DNA from: Clostridium_AD estertheticum_D
GTDB lineage: Bacteria > Bacillota > Clostridia > Clostridiales > Clostridiaceae
Reading direction: 5' to 3'
Assembly: GCF_018861295.1 (NCBI RefSeq)
Contig: NZ_JAHLDM010000020.1
Coordinates: forward strand, 1-64,000
Length of the DNA stretch: 64,000 nucleotides
The position numbers were made by a program, and so were the translations under genes. The notes beneath the pieces are model-generated. The model was not told the origin of the DNA, did not search any database, and saw nothing but the letters and a program-made list of their open reading frames with translations. Shown here in pieces: positions 37,443 through 44,970 of the stretch. Positions within the stretch are counted from its first letter, which is position 1. Each line of letters opens with the position of its first letter.

Positions 37443-37462
37443 AAAGGGGTTTCCCCCTCTTT
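37443..37462 (-). terminator. Short terminator after spoVG
   Basis: On the minus strand AGGGGG, AAA, CCCCTTTT is followed by GTTTTTTTG; the hairpin abuts the spoVG stop codon. Confidence 0.7.
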
Positions 37463-37463
37463 T

Positions 37464-37784
37464 TTATACTTCTAAAACTTCTTCTGTTTTTTCTACCACT
37501 TTTTCTACTACTCTTACCACGGGTTCTTCGTTTCTCACTTTTTCATACTCATCTAAAATCGCTGTTTGAATTTTCTCTCTTGTTTGAGTATTTATTGGAT
37601 GAGCTATGTCCTTGAATTCTCCATCTGGTGTTTTTCTACTTGGCATAGCAATAAAAAGACCACTTTGACCCTCTATAACTTTAATATCATGAACAACGAA
37701 TTCATTGTCAAAAGTTATTGATACAATCGCTTTCATTTTACCTTCTGTAGCTATTTTTCTAATTCTAACATCTGTGATTTCCAT
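37464..37784 (-). CDS. spoVG: SpoVG, RNA/DNA-binding regulator
   Basis: A small, highly conserved nucleic-acid-binding regulator needed for cortex formation and involved in division control. MEITDVRIRKI...SITFDNEFVVHDIKVIEGQSGLFIAMPSRKT...DIAHPINTQTREKI is complete. The frame begins at TTG 37799, which is inside the Shine-Dalgarno GGAGGTGGAG; ATG 37784 is the true start (106 residues). A sigma-H-like promoter precedes it. Confidence 0.96.
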   Translation of the reverse strand: MEITDVRIRKIATEGKMKAIVSITFDNEFVVHDIKVIEGQSGLFIAMPSRKTPDGEFKDIAHPINTQTREKIQTAILDEYEKVRNEEPVVRVVEKVVEKTEEVLEV

Positions 37785-37824
37785 ACACTCCACCTCCAAG
37801 TTGCATTATACGTTATATTTATAC

Positions 37825-37853
37825 TATTTCTCTATAAATTGTATTTATCCTTC
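37825..37853 (-). promoter_or_regulatory. Possible sigma-H promoter of spoVG
   Basis: On the minus strand GAAGGATAA (37845-37853) and AGAGAAATA (37825-37833) are 11 bases apart, resembling the sigma-H pattern AGGAWWW and GAAT with one departure in the -10. The Bacillus spoVG gene is a classical sigma-H target. Confidence 0.45.
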
Positions 37854-37888
37854 TAAAAATTATAAATAAATATTAAATATTTTGAATA

Positions 37889-38710
37889 TTACACTTTTTC
37901 GAATATTTCTGATGGAGTTAACTCTGCGATACCTTCATTATTTATTCCTGTGAACTGAATAATTGATATGTACTCTTCTACTAGTTTATGTCCACTTTCA
38001 ATATTATCGACAAGAACACCAATACCTAAAAGCTCACTTTCAAACTCTTTAAGCAAATTAATTATGCCTATTGCAGTCCCTCCAGCCTTCATAAAATCAT
38101 CTATAAAAACACATTTGCTCCCTTTTTTTATAGATTTTCTAGATAATGACATTGTTTGGATCCTATTACTAGAACCGGAAGCATAATTTATGCTAACAGT
38201 ACTCCCTTCAGTAACCTTAGGATCCCTACGTACAATAACTAGTTGGACGCCTAACATCTTTGCCACCTCATACGCCAGTGGTATTCCTTTGGTCTCCACC
38301 GTAACTACATAGTCTATATCTAACTCACTAAAAGCAGAGGCAAGTATCACTCCTGCTTTGTGCACTATTTCTGGATTGTACATAATATCAGTCATATATA
38401 TAAAATTTCCTGGTATTACTCTATCTTTTTGTATTAAAATTTTGCATATCTCGTCTGCAAATATCCTACTTTCTTGCTTTGAGACTCCACAAATGTATTT
38501 TACTCCACCAGCTGCGCCAGCTACTGTTTCAATTCTTCCCATGGATAACTCATTAAGCGTTTCCCTAACAATAACAATATCTTCACTAATTGTAGATTTA
38601 GCTGCATTAAATAATTCTGTAAAAGTTTTTAGATTTATTGTTTTATTAGGATTTTCTGTTAGCACCTTTGTTATACCTGTAACCCTTTGATTTCTACTAT
38701 ATTTATTCAT
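37889..38710 (-). CDS. purR: Pur operon repressor PurR
   Basis: The Gram-positive purine repressor, which senses PRPP. Residues 1-75 form a winged helix (SRNQRVTGITKVLTENPNKTINL). Residues 95-273 are a type I phosphoribosyltransferase-like domain with the PRPP loop CVFIDDFMKAGGTA. 273 residues is normal. GGGTGAT precedes the ATG. The 290-base divergent region towards murC contains a perfect inverted repeat that could be its own operator. Confidence 0.95.
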   Translation of the reverse strand: MNKYSRNQRVTGITKVLTENPNKTINLKTFTELFNAAKSTISEDIVIVRETLNELSMGRIETVAGAAGGVKYICGVSKQESRIFADEICKILIQKDRVIPGNFIYMTDIMYNPEIVHKAGVILASAFSELDIDYVVTVETKGIPLAYEVAKMLGVQLVIVRRDPKVTEGSTVSINYASGSSNRIQTMSLSRKSIKKGSKCVFIDDFMKAGGTAIGIINLLKEFESELLGIGVLVDNIESGHKLVEEYISIIQFTGINNEGIAELTPSEIFEKV

Positions 38711-38735
38711 AATATATCACCCATATTTTTATTTT

Positions 38736-38760
38736 ACGAATTTTACCTAGTAAAATTCGT
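38736..38760. promoter_or_regulatory. Perfect inverted repeat upstream of purR, candidate PurR operator
   Basis: ACGAATTTTAC, CTA, GTAAAATTCGT is an 11-bp perfect inverted repeat, 26 bases before the purR start. A further half-site ATTCGTATTT follows at 38767-38776. ACGAA-centred half sites resemble the CGAA core of known PurBox sequences. Autoregulation is inferred. Confidence 0.55.
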
Positions 38761-38999
38761 AATATCATTCGTATTTTAATTGTAAATCTTTTTTATCTTT
38801 ATTACAATGCTTATAAACCCAATTCCAGAACGTTATTTTGTATTTTATTTAGTTTTTTTTGAATTGTGTATAGTTTTTTTGTTATTTTGTATATAATTAA
38901 GAAGTGCTTATAATAATTATTTAATATAATCACTACTAATATAATTTACATATACTAAATAATAATAACAATAATAATTTTTTTTAAGGAGTTGATATA

Positions 39000-40379
39000 A
39001 TGTCTTTTGATTTTATAAAAGATAAGAGCAAAAAAATTCATTTCATAGGTATTGGCGGTATAAGCATGAGCGGTCTTGCTGAAATACTTGTAAAAAACGG
39101 ATATAAGGTTTCAGGTTCTGATATGCATTCTTCACATATAACCGATAAGCTAAAAAAACAAGATGTTGAAATATATATAGGACATGATGCCTCTAATATA
39201 AAGGATGTCGATTTAGTAGTTTACACTGCTGCTATCCCTCCTGAAAATCCTGAATATATTAAAGCTATTCAATTAAATATTCCTTTAATGGATAGGGCTG
39301 AATTTCTAGGTCAAATTATGAAAGGTCATAAATATAACGTAGCGATATCTGGTACACATGGTAAAACAACTACAACTTCAATGCTTGCACATATAATTTT
39401 AAAAGAAGATGTAGATCCTACAATATTAGTTGGTGGAGAATTAGATGCTATTTCCGGCAATGTTCTAGCTGGACATAGTGACTATTTTATTACAGAAGCC
39501 TGTGAATATAAGGCTTCATTTTTAAAGTTTTTCCCATATATTGCAACAATACTTAATATAGATGCAGATCATCTAGATTACTATAGGGACATAAATCACA
39601 TTAAAGACACTTTTGTAAAATTCATTAATCTCATACCAAAAGAAGGCTACTTAGTTGCAAATATAGAAGATGAGAATGTTGAAACCATTCTCCATAATAA
39701 TGATTATAAATGTACTATACTTACTTATGGTCTAAATCACGGAGATCTTAGAGCAAAAGATATTATTTATAACGAATTAGGTTGTGCAAACTTTAATGTA
39801 TATAAAGAAGGCTTATTGCTATTTCACATAAATCTTAATGTACCCGGGCAACATAATGTTCTAAATTCACTTGCAAGTATAGGAGCTTCACTAATCCTTG
39901 ATTTTTCTGAAAACTCTATCATTTCTGGTCTTTCAGCGTTTAATGGTACCCATAGAAGATTTGAGTTAAAGGGAACTAAGAACGGAGTAACTGTTATTGA
40001 TGATTATGCTCATCATCCTACAGAAATAAAAACAACTCTAAGTGCTACTAAGCATTACCCCCACAATAAAATTTATTGTGTTTTTCAGCCCCATACTTAT
40101 TCAAGAACTTTAAGCTTATTTGATGATTTTTCAAATTCTTTTTACGATATAGATACTCTAATCCTCGCAGATATTTATGCTGCTAGGGAGAAAGATACCG
40201 GTGTTGTAAGTTCAGACATGCTTGGCGATAGAATAAGAGAAAAAAATGTAAATTGCATAAATATTCATAGCTTTGATGAAATTGTAAGTTATCTTAAAGC
40301 CAATTTACAAAAGGGAGATATTCTTATAACTATGGGCGCAGGCGACGTTGTTAACGTAGGCGAAATGTACCTAAAATAA
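39000..40379 (+). CDS. murC: UDP-N-acetylmuramate:L-alanine ligase
   Basis: MurC adds L-Ala to UDP-MurNAc, the first step of stem-peptide synthesis. IHFIGIGGISMSGLAEIL is the UDP-binding start. The ATP P-loop is ISGTHGKTTTTSM near residue 115. EACEYKASF, DADHLDYY and DDYAHHPTEI are family motifs. 459 residues is normal. AAGGAG lies eight bases before the ATG. First gene on the plus strand, divergent from purR, with its own terminator. Confidence 0.97.
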   Translation: MSFDFIKDKSKKIHFIGIGGISMSGLAEILVKNGYKVSGSDMHSSHITDKLKKQDVEIYIGHDASNIKDVDLVVYTAAIPPENPEYIKAIQLNIPLMDRAEFLGQIMKGHKYNVAISGTHGKTTTTSMLAHIILKEDVDPTILVGGELDAISGNVLAGHSDYFITEACEYKASFLKFFPYIATILNIDADHLDYYRDINHIKDTFVKFINLIPKEGYLVANIEDENVETILHNNDYKCTILTYGLNHGDLRAKDIIYNELGCANFNVYKEGLLLFHINLNVPGQHNVLNSLASIGASLILDFSENSIISGLSAFNGTHRRFELKGTKNGVTVIDDYAHHPTEIKTTLSATKHYPHNKIYCVFQPHTYSRTLSLFDDFSNSFYDIDTLILADIYAAREKDTGVVSSDMLGDRIREKNVNCINIHSFDEIVSYLKANLQKGDILITMGAGDVVNVGEMYLK

Positions 40380-40414
40380 TTATATATCTTAATCAAAATA
40401 TTTTTAATAATTCA

Positions 40415-40449
40415 TAAAAAAAACATGTGCTACTTGCCCATGTTTTTTT
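40415..40449 (+). terminator. Intrinsic terminator after murC
   Basis: AAAAAACATG and CATGTTTTTTT pair around an 11-base loop, about 36 bases after the murC stop codon. Confidence 0.75.
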
Positions 40450-40525
40450 ATTTTCAATTATATTGCGTAAAAATATCATTTCGGGGTAACACTAAACTTG
40501 AAAAAATATTTTGGAGGTATATATA

Positions 40526-40849
40526 ATGAGAAATTTTCTAGTTTCGGCTGTAGTTGACATAGTAATAATTTTTGCCTCATATTTTTTATTTGTACATGTT
40601 ATAAGTGGACCAACCCGTCATAGATTGTATGAAAAATTTATGAGTTCTTTCGCAAAATTTGTAATTATTATTTTTGTAGCAAGTGTTTTGGTCACATCCC
40701 TTACTGCTCTAGTATTATATAAGACGCAATATATAGTGTATATTAATGTTGCCGCTCCTGTCTTAGTCTCTATATTTGTGGGTTTTGTTATGTCTACTGT
40801 ACCCACCAGAGGCACCGGCGATAAGGAAACTGACGCTAAGAAAAAGTAA
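40526..40849 (+). CDS. Small membrane protein of unknown function
   Basis: I do not recognise the family. 107 residues with three hydrophobic segments (about 3-24, 43-65, 73-93) and a charged C-terminal tail ending in lysines. The frame opens at TTG 40511, which is part of the Shine-Dalgarno TTTGGAGG; ATG 40526 is the start. It lies alone between murC and tRNA-Pro. No signal peptide cleavage site or catalytic motif is visible. Confidence 0.8.
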   Translation: MRNFLVSAVVDIVIIFASYFLFVHVISGPTRHRLYEKFMSSFAKFVIIIFVASVLVTSLTALVLYKTQYIVYINVAAPVLVSIFVGFVMSTVPTRGTGDKETDAKKK

Positions 40850-40900
40850 TTAACACATTGCTGTTTTTCGAATGATATACTGAAAGTACTATCTGAATTT

Positions 40901-40935
40901 TTTAAACACGATAATTGATAATTGTTGTGTTTAAA
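40901..40935. repeat. 16-bp hairpin between the membrane protein gene and tRNA-Pro
   Basis: TTTAAACACGATAATT and AATTGTTGTGTTTAAA pair completely as RNA (two G-U pairs) around GAT. There is no T-run behind it on either strand, so it is not a normal intrinsic terminator. Confidence 0.6.
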
Positions 40936-40954
40936 AGTAAATATATAAATTATC

Positions 40955-40983
40955 TTGACATTTATACATTTATTTTATATAAT
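40955..40983 (+). promoter_or_regulatory. Upstream consensus promoter, duplicate of the tRNA-Pro promoter
   Basis: TTGACA (40955-40960) and TATAAT (40978-40983), 17-base spacing, followed by ATTGTCTTC. No tRNA or gene follows it directly; the tRNA-Pro promoter 107 bases downstream has the same layout. Confidence 0.75.
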
Positions 40984-41061
40984 AGGTATTGTCTTCAACA
41001 AATAGAATTTATATTTTATGGATTTTATATCAAATATTTTTAGAAATATTCGAAATTTTTG

Positions 41062-41090
41062 TTGACATTTGTCAGTTTGTTTTGTATAAT
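41062..41090 (+). promoter_or_regulatory. Promoter of tRNA-Pro
   Basis: TTGACA (41062-41067) and TATAAT (41085-41090) with 17-base spacing; the mature tRNA starts 13 bases after the -10. Confidence 0.85.
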
Positions 41091-41102
41091 TAAAATTGTC
41101 TT

Positions 41103-41178
41103 CGGGGTGTAGCGCAGCTGGGAGCGCGCGTGGTTTGGGACCATGAGGTCGCAGGTTCAATCCCTGTCACCCCGACCA
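41103..41178 (+). tRNA. tRNA-Pro (TGG)
   Basis: Acceptor CGGGGTG pairs with CACCCCG; anticodon loop TTTGGGA gives TGG; T-arm GCAGGTTCAATCCCTGT; CCA encoded. Followed directly by a terminator. Confidence 0.97.
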
Positions 41179-41211
41179 AAAAGAGTTGTCTAATGACAAC
41201 TCTTTTTTTAT
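41179..41211 (+). terminator. Intrinsic terminator after tRNA-Pro
   Basis: AAGAGTTGTC, TAAT, GACAACTCTT followed by TTTTT, starting one base after the CCA end. Confidence 0.92.
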
Positions 41212-41286
41212 TTCAAATTTTTTCACACTATTAAAATGTATAAAAAACTTCATTCTTGACAAAGTTAATAATGATACTCCATTTTA

Positions 41287-41314
41287 TTGTCTTTTCTCAA
41301 TATTATGCTAAAAT
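41287..41314 (+). promoter_or_regulatory. Possible promoter of the [FeFe]-hydrogenase gene
   Basis: TTGTCT (41287-41292) and TAAAAT (41309-41314), spacing 16, about 37 bases before the start codon. Confidence 0.5.
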
Positions 41315-41350
41315 CATTACATAACTTATAACAAATTAGGAGTGATTATA

Positions 41351-42697
41351 TTGAATAAAATGTATAACAAACTTTTTAAGGCCCTAATTAAATCTTATAA
41401 TGAAGATAATTTTGAAAATAAGGTTCATGAGTTACTATCTAAAGATGATGTTAATAAAAAAGACCTAAGTGCTATAATTTCTTCACTTTGTGGTGTTGAT
41501 GTAGATTTTTCGCTTAATTACATAGAGGATTTAAAAAAGGCTATATCCACCTATGAAACAAATCATAAAGTTGTAAATAAAATTAAAGGTTGTACTATAA
41601 CTTGTTCAGATAAACCGGGAAAAACAAGTTGCCAAGCATCTTGCCCTTTTGATGCTATATTAATAGATAATAAAACCAAGGCTTCCTATATTGATAATGA
41701 TAAATGCACAGAATGTGGATTTTGCGTAGACGCATGTCCTAGTGGTGCTTTAATGGATAAAGTAGAATTTATTCCACTTTTAAATTTATTAAAAGGAAAT
41801 TCTACAGTGATAGCAGCTGTAGCCCCTGCCATTACTGGCCAATTCGGTGAAAATGTTAACGCTTATAATCTTAGAACCGCTTTTAAAAAGATAGGTTTCG
41901 CAGATATGGTTGAAGTTGCATTTTTTGCAGATATGCTTACAATAAAAGAAGCAGTAGAATTTGATGAACATGTTAAAACAAAAGAAGATCTAATGCTTAC
42001 ATCCTGCTGTTGCCCTATGTGGGTAGGAATGGTTAAGAGGGTGTACAATGATTTAGTTAAGTATGTATCCCCATCTGTATCTCCTATGATTGCATCTGGT
42101 AGAGTGTTAAAGAAATTGAACCCTAACTGCAAAGTAGTCTTTATAGGACCCTGCATTGCAAAAAAAGGTGAAGCTAAAGAAAAGGACCTTTTAGGTGATA
42201 TAGATTATGTACTTACCTTCGCAGAACTTAAGAATATTTTTGAGACACTTGGCATTGACCCGGAAAAACTTGAAGAAGATGTCTCTACCGAATACGCATC
42301 TCGTGGGGGTAGACTTTATGCAAGAACTGGAGGAGTATCTATAGCTGTTGGCGAAATGATAGAGAAGTTATTTCCGCAAAAACACCATTTATTAAATGCT
42401 ATTCAAGGAAATGGTGTAAAAGAATGTAAAGTACTACTTACAAAAGCTCAAACTAAAGAAGTTGATGCAAACTTTATTGAAGGTATGGGTTGCATTGGCG
42501 GTTGCGTTGGTGGTCCTAAAGCTTTGATTGACTCAACCTCTGGGAGAAACAGAGTAAATAAATTTGCAGAAGACTCAAAAATCAAAACATCCATAGATAG
42601 TGATTGTATGAAAGATATTCTAAGTAGAATTGGGATTAATACTATTGATGATTTTAAAGATAAAGAAAAAACCAAAATATTTGGTAGAAAATTTTAA
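41351..42697 (+). CDS. Monomeric [FeFe]-hydrogenase, probably group B (CpIII-like)
   Basis: H2-evolving or H2-oxidising enzyme with an H-cluster. After an 80-residue N-terminal region comes a two-[4Fe-4S] ferredoxin domain: an atypical first motif (CTITC, CQASCP) and a canonical second one (CTECGFCVDACP, residues about 119-129). The H-cluster motifs are L1 TSCCCPMW near 217-224, L2 GPCIAKKGEA and L3 EGMGCIGGCVGG. All four cluster-binding cysteines are kept. L1 has three cysteines in a row instead of the TSCCP of the classical group A enzyme; this and GPC in L2 fit group B. Start: AGGAG lies eight bases before TTG 41351; no ATG is well placed. No maturase genes are nearby. Redox partner unknown, ferredoxin likely. 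Confidence 0.88.
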   Translation: MNKMYNKLFKALIKSYNEDNFENKVHELLSKDDVNKKDLSAIISSLCGVDVDFSLNYIEDLKKAISTYETNHKVVNKIKGCTITCSDKPGKTSCQASCPFDAILIDNKTKASYIDNDKCTECGFCVDACPSGALMDKVEFIPLLNLLKGNSTVIAAVAPAITGQFGENVNAYNLRTAFKKIGFADMVEVAFFADMLTIKEAVEFDEHVKTKEDLMLTSCCCPMWVGMVKRVYNDLVKYVSPSVSPMIASGRVLKKLNPNCKVVFIGPCIAKKGEAKEKDLLGDIDYVLTFAELKNIFETLGIDPEKLEEDVSTEYASRGGRLYARTGGVSIAVGEMIEKLFPQKHHLLNAIQGNGVKECKVLLTKAQTKEVDANFIEGMGCIGGCVGGPKALIDSTSGRNRVNKFAEDSKIKTSIDSDCMKDILSRIGINTIDDFKDKEKTKIFGRKF

Positions 42698-42787
42698 ATA
42701 ATATTTAAAATTATATGTATAGGTTTATTTATGATACAATATACAGTAATGTATATAAGTGATTTTTTATGACAAAGGGAGGAGTTT

Positions 42788-43312
42788 ATGAAAGCATTAT
42801 TTGAGTATATAAGTAATAAAGATATTAACATACTTAGAATTATAAACACTTCTTGGAAGTGTAGGTTTTTAGATATTATAATGCCATCTATGACCTACTT
42901 AGGCTCCTTCCCTTTTATGTTTATATTTTGTACTGCTACTTTTTTATTTCATAGTACTTTACTGCATACTATGGCTATTAATGCTATGATTTCAATAACA
43001 ATTAGTACTGGTATTGGTAAAATACTAAAAGTAACCGTTACTAGATTAAGACCCTTTATAAAAATTCCAAACTTAAATATAAAGAAGATAGGTATTGATA
43101 AATACTCCTTCCCATCAGGGCATACAACCGGTGCATTTTCATTAGCTGTCATAATAGCCTTATATTTCCCTATATTTGGATTTATAACTATACCCTTAGC
43201 TTTATGCGTAGGTATTTCTAGAATATACATAGGAGTTCACTACCCAACAGATGTTATTGTGGGTATTTTTATTGGAACCACTTGTTCTTTACTTACTTAT
43301 AAGTTCTTTTGA
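42788..43312 (+). CDS. PAP2-family membrane phosphatase
   Basis: 174 residues with about five membrane helices and all three PAP2 motifs: KVTVTRLRP (motif 1), PSGHTTGAF (motif 2) and SRIYIGVHYPTD (motif 3). Members dephosphorylate lipid substrates such as undecaprenyl pyrophosphate or phosphatidic acid at the outer membrane face. An undecaprenyl-PP role (BcrC-like) is plausible but not shown. GGGAGGAG precedes the ATG. The HAD gene follows after 40 bases, so they are probably one operon. Confidence 0.9.
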   Translation: MKALFEYISNKDINILRIINTSWKCRFLDIIMPSMTYLGSFPFMFIFCTATFLFHSTLLHTMAINAMISITISTGIGKILKVTVTRLRPFIKIPNLNIKKIGIDKYSFPSGHTTGAFSLAVIIALYFPIFGFITIPLALCVGISRIYIGVHYPTDVIVGIFIGTTCSLLTYKFF

Positions 43313-43352
43313 AGTCGTTAAAATGTATCACACTTACATAAGGGGTGATTAA

Positions 43353-44006
43353 ATGCTAACTAATATTAAAGCTGCAATTTTTGATTTAGATGGAACCCTT
43401 ATCGATTCTATGTGGGTTTGGAATAAAATAGATGAAAATTATTTTAGATGTAGGAATATTACAATACCCAAAGATTTAAAAAGCCAAATAGAACATCTTA
43501 GCTTTGATGAAACTGCAGCCTATTTTAAAAATAATTTTGGTATATTAGACACAATAGACGAAATCAAAAAGGAATGGAACGATTTTGCTTATAATCAGTA
43601 CCTTAATCACGTTAAACTAAAGCCCGGCGTAGTTGAATTCTTATCATTACTTAAAACAATGAATATAAAAATTGGACTAGCTACAAGTAATAGTAAATCT
43701 CTATTAGAAGTTGTTCTTAAGTCTAATGGCATATTTCACTATTTTGATTCTATAACACTCACTGATGAGGTGTCTCGAGGCAAAAACTTTCCGGATGTAT
43801 ATTTACTTGCTGCTGAGAGATTGGGGGTAACCCCTGCTCAGTGTGTTGTATTTGAGGATATACTTCCAGCAGTCAAAGGTGCAAAAGCCGCTGGCATGAA
43901 GGTAGTTGCTGTATATGATTCTTCATCTAAAGATCAAAAGGAAGATATTATTATAAATTCAGATATGTATATACTAGAATATAATGAATTAATTGCAGCA
44001 ATTTAA
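43353..44006 (+). CDS. HAD-superfamily phosphatase, beta-phosphoglucomutase-like subfamily
   Basis: 217 residues with HAD motif I FDLDGTLID (nucleophile Asp), an alpha-helical cap, motif II ATSNS, motif III Lys (RGKNFPDVY) and motif IV VFEDILPAVKGAKAAGM. The subfamily hydrolyses or isomerises sugar phosphates; substrate cannot be told. AAGGGG precedes the ATG. Followed by a terminator. Confidence 0.9.
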   Translation: MLTNIKAAIFDLDGTLIDSMWVWNKIDENYFRCRNITIPKDLKSQIEHLSFDETAAYFKNNFGILDTIDEIKKEWNDFAYNQYLNHVKLKPGVVEFLSLLKTMNIKIGLATSNSKSLLEVVLKSNGIFHYFDSITLTDEVSRGKNFPDVYLLAAERLGVTPAQCVVFEDILPAVKGAKAAGMKVVAVYDSSSKDQKEDIIINSDMYILEYNELIAAI

Positions 44007-44036
44007 AACTCATGTTTAAACATGAGTTTTTTTTAC
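44005..44036 (+). terminator. Intrinsic terminator after the HAD gene
   Basis: AAAACTCATG, TTTAAA centre, CATGAGTTTTTTTT; a perfect stem overlapping the stop codon. Confidence 0.9.
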
Positions 44037-44120
44037 GAATTTTTTTGCATGGTATTGAATACTATATACTAATATGCAATAGACCTTAATCATATAAGTA
44101 ATTTACAAGGAGAGATATTT

Positions 44121-44573
44121 TTGCTTATTTTTTTATTTTCAATTCTTTTGATATGTTTTGGTGTATATCATTATACGATGAACCAAAAATTATCAACTCA
44201 AAAAACTCAATTAAGGATTAGTTCTAGACAAAATAGAGATTACAAATCAAAAATTTCAAGTTTACATGATTCCGATGTCCCTATAGTAATAAAGTACAAA
44301 CCATCTCTTTTTAGGACTGGAACTACGAAAGGCACTTGCAGTCTATATCTAAGCCCCCTTGAAACTTCTCAAATTCTATCTACCGTAGTTAAAGATACTT
44401 GCGTAGAGATTAAAGATTGTGCTGAGATTTTTAATATTTCATGGTATGAAGTAGCGCTTAAAACTCAGACTAACATTAATAATAAAGGGTGGATAAAAAA
44501 AGACGTCCTAATTACTCTTGATGATACTGTTAATAATCATGAAGAAACTATTTATGAAAAACCTACTACTTAA
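44121..44573 (+). CDS. Membrane-anchored protein with SH3-like domain, unknown function
   Basis: 150 residues. An N-terminal membrane helix (LIFLFSILLICFGVYHY) is followed by a charged linker and a bacterial SH3-like fold (residues 60-135: KGTCSLYLSPLETSQILSTVVKDTCVEI...SWYEVAL...NKGWIKKDVL). Such domains often bind cell wall. The start is TTG 44121 with AAGGAG eight bases upstream. The stop codon TAA lies inside the left end of an R1 repeat, which suggests that the insertion set or changed the C-terminus. Confidence 0.75.
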   Translation: MLIFLFSILLICFGVYHYTMNQKLSTQKTQLRISSRQNRDYKSKISSLHDSDVPIVIKYKPSLFRTGTTKGTCSLYLSPLETSQILSTVVKDTCVEIKDCAEIFNISWYEVALKTQTNINNKGWIKKDVLITLDDTVNNHEETIYEKPTT

Positions 44574-44645
44574 ATCATCTCCTGCAGAGCTGCAACAGCT
44601 TCGAGGAAGATGCATTAACGACTTTCCTTCTAAAATATAGTTAAA
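44570..44645 (+). repeat. R1 repeat with internal deletion (R1-4)
   Basis: Left end TTAAATCATCTCCTGC, the longer left segment (CAGCTTCGAGGAAGATGCATT), then AACGACTTTCCTTCTAAAATATAGTTAAA. The first arm and inner hairpin are absent. The join fits a deletion between the two CGACT pentamers seen in the full copy at 62381. The upstream gene ends in its first bases. Confidence 0.8.
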
Positions 44646-44646
44646 A

Positions 44647-44690
44647 AAACAAAGGCATATATTCATAAAATATATGCCTTTTAATTAATC
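44647..44690. terminator. Bidirectional terminator
   Basis: AAAGGCATATATT and AATATATGCCTTT form a 13-bp stem around CATAA. T-rich tails on both strands let it serve the plus-strand SH3-like gene and the small minus-strand gene. Confidence 0.8.
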
Positions 44691-44789
44691 TTTTTTATGT
44701 GTTTTTTTAGCATGTTTAGTTCCAGAATTATTCTCTTTCTTCTCCTTTTCTTGTTGACTTGCACAAGAATTATCTTTTTTTTCACCCAT
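44685..44789 (-). CDS. Small charged protein, 34 residues
   Basis: An open frame of 34 codons, MGEKKDNSCASQQEKEKK and onward, ending in a lysine-rich KKTHKKD. AGGAGG lies ten bases before the ATG at 44789. The stop codon lies directly before the bidirectional terminator. Very hydrophilic with a single cysteine. I do not recognise a family. An overlapping ATG 5 bases upstream in another frame would give a different basic peptide with worse spacing to the terminator. Codon use and position make a real small gene likely. Confidence 0.6.
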   Translation of the reverse strand: MGEKKDNSCASQQEKEKKENNSGTKHAKKTHKKD

Positions 44790-44970
44790 AACATTTATAC
44801 CTCCTACATCTAAAATCTAATAATATTGTCATTGTAATATCTTATCCAATATACAAATTTTCAATCACCCTATTTATATCATTACTCAACTTTTTTATTT
44901 TTTAGAATGCTAATTATGTTATAATTTATAAATAAGACTAACACTCTCGTTAGAACTAAAGGAGTTTAAT

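Noticed and set aside
40975..41160. Minus-strand frame MNLRPHGPKPRALPAALHPEDN
   Set aside because: Antisense of tRNA-Pro and its promoter, again a tRNA artefact.
44121..44573. SH3-like gene as a pseudogene truncated by the repeat
   Set aside because: The SH3-like fold seems complete and the gene has a good start; only the very last residues may be affected.
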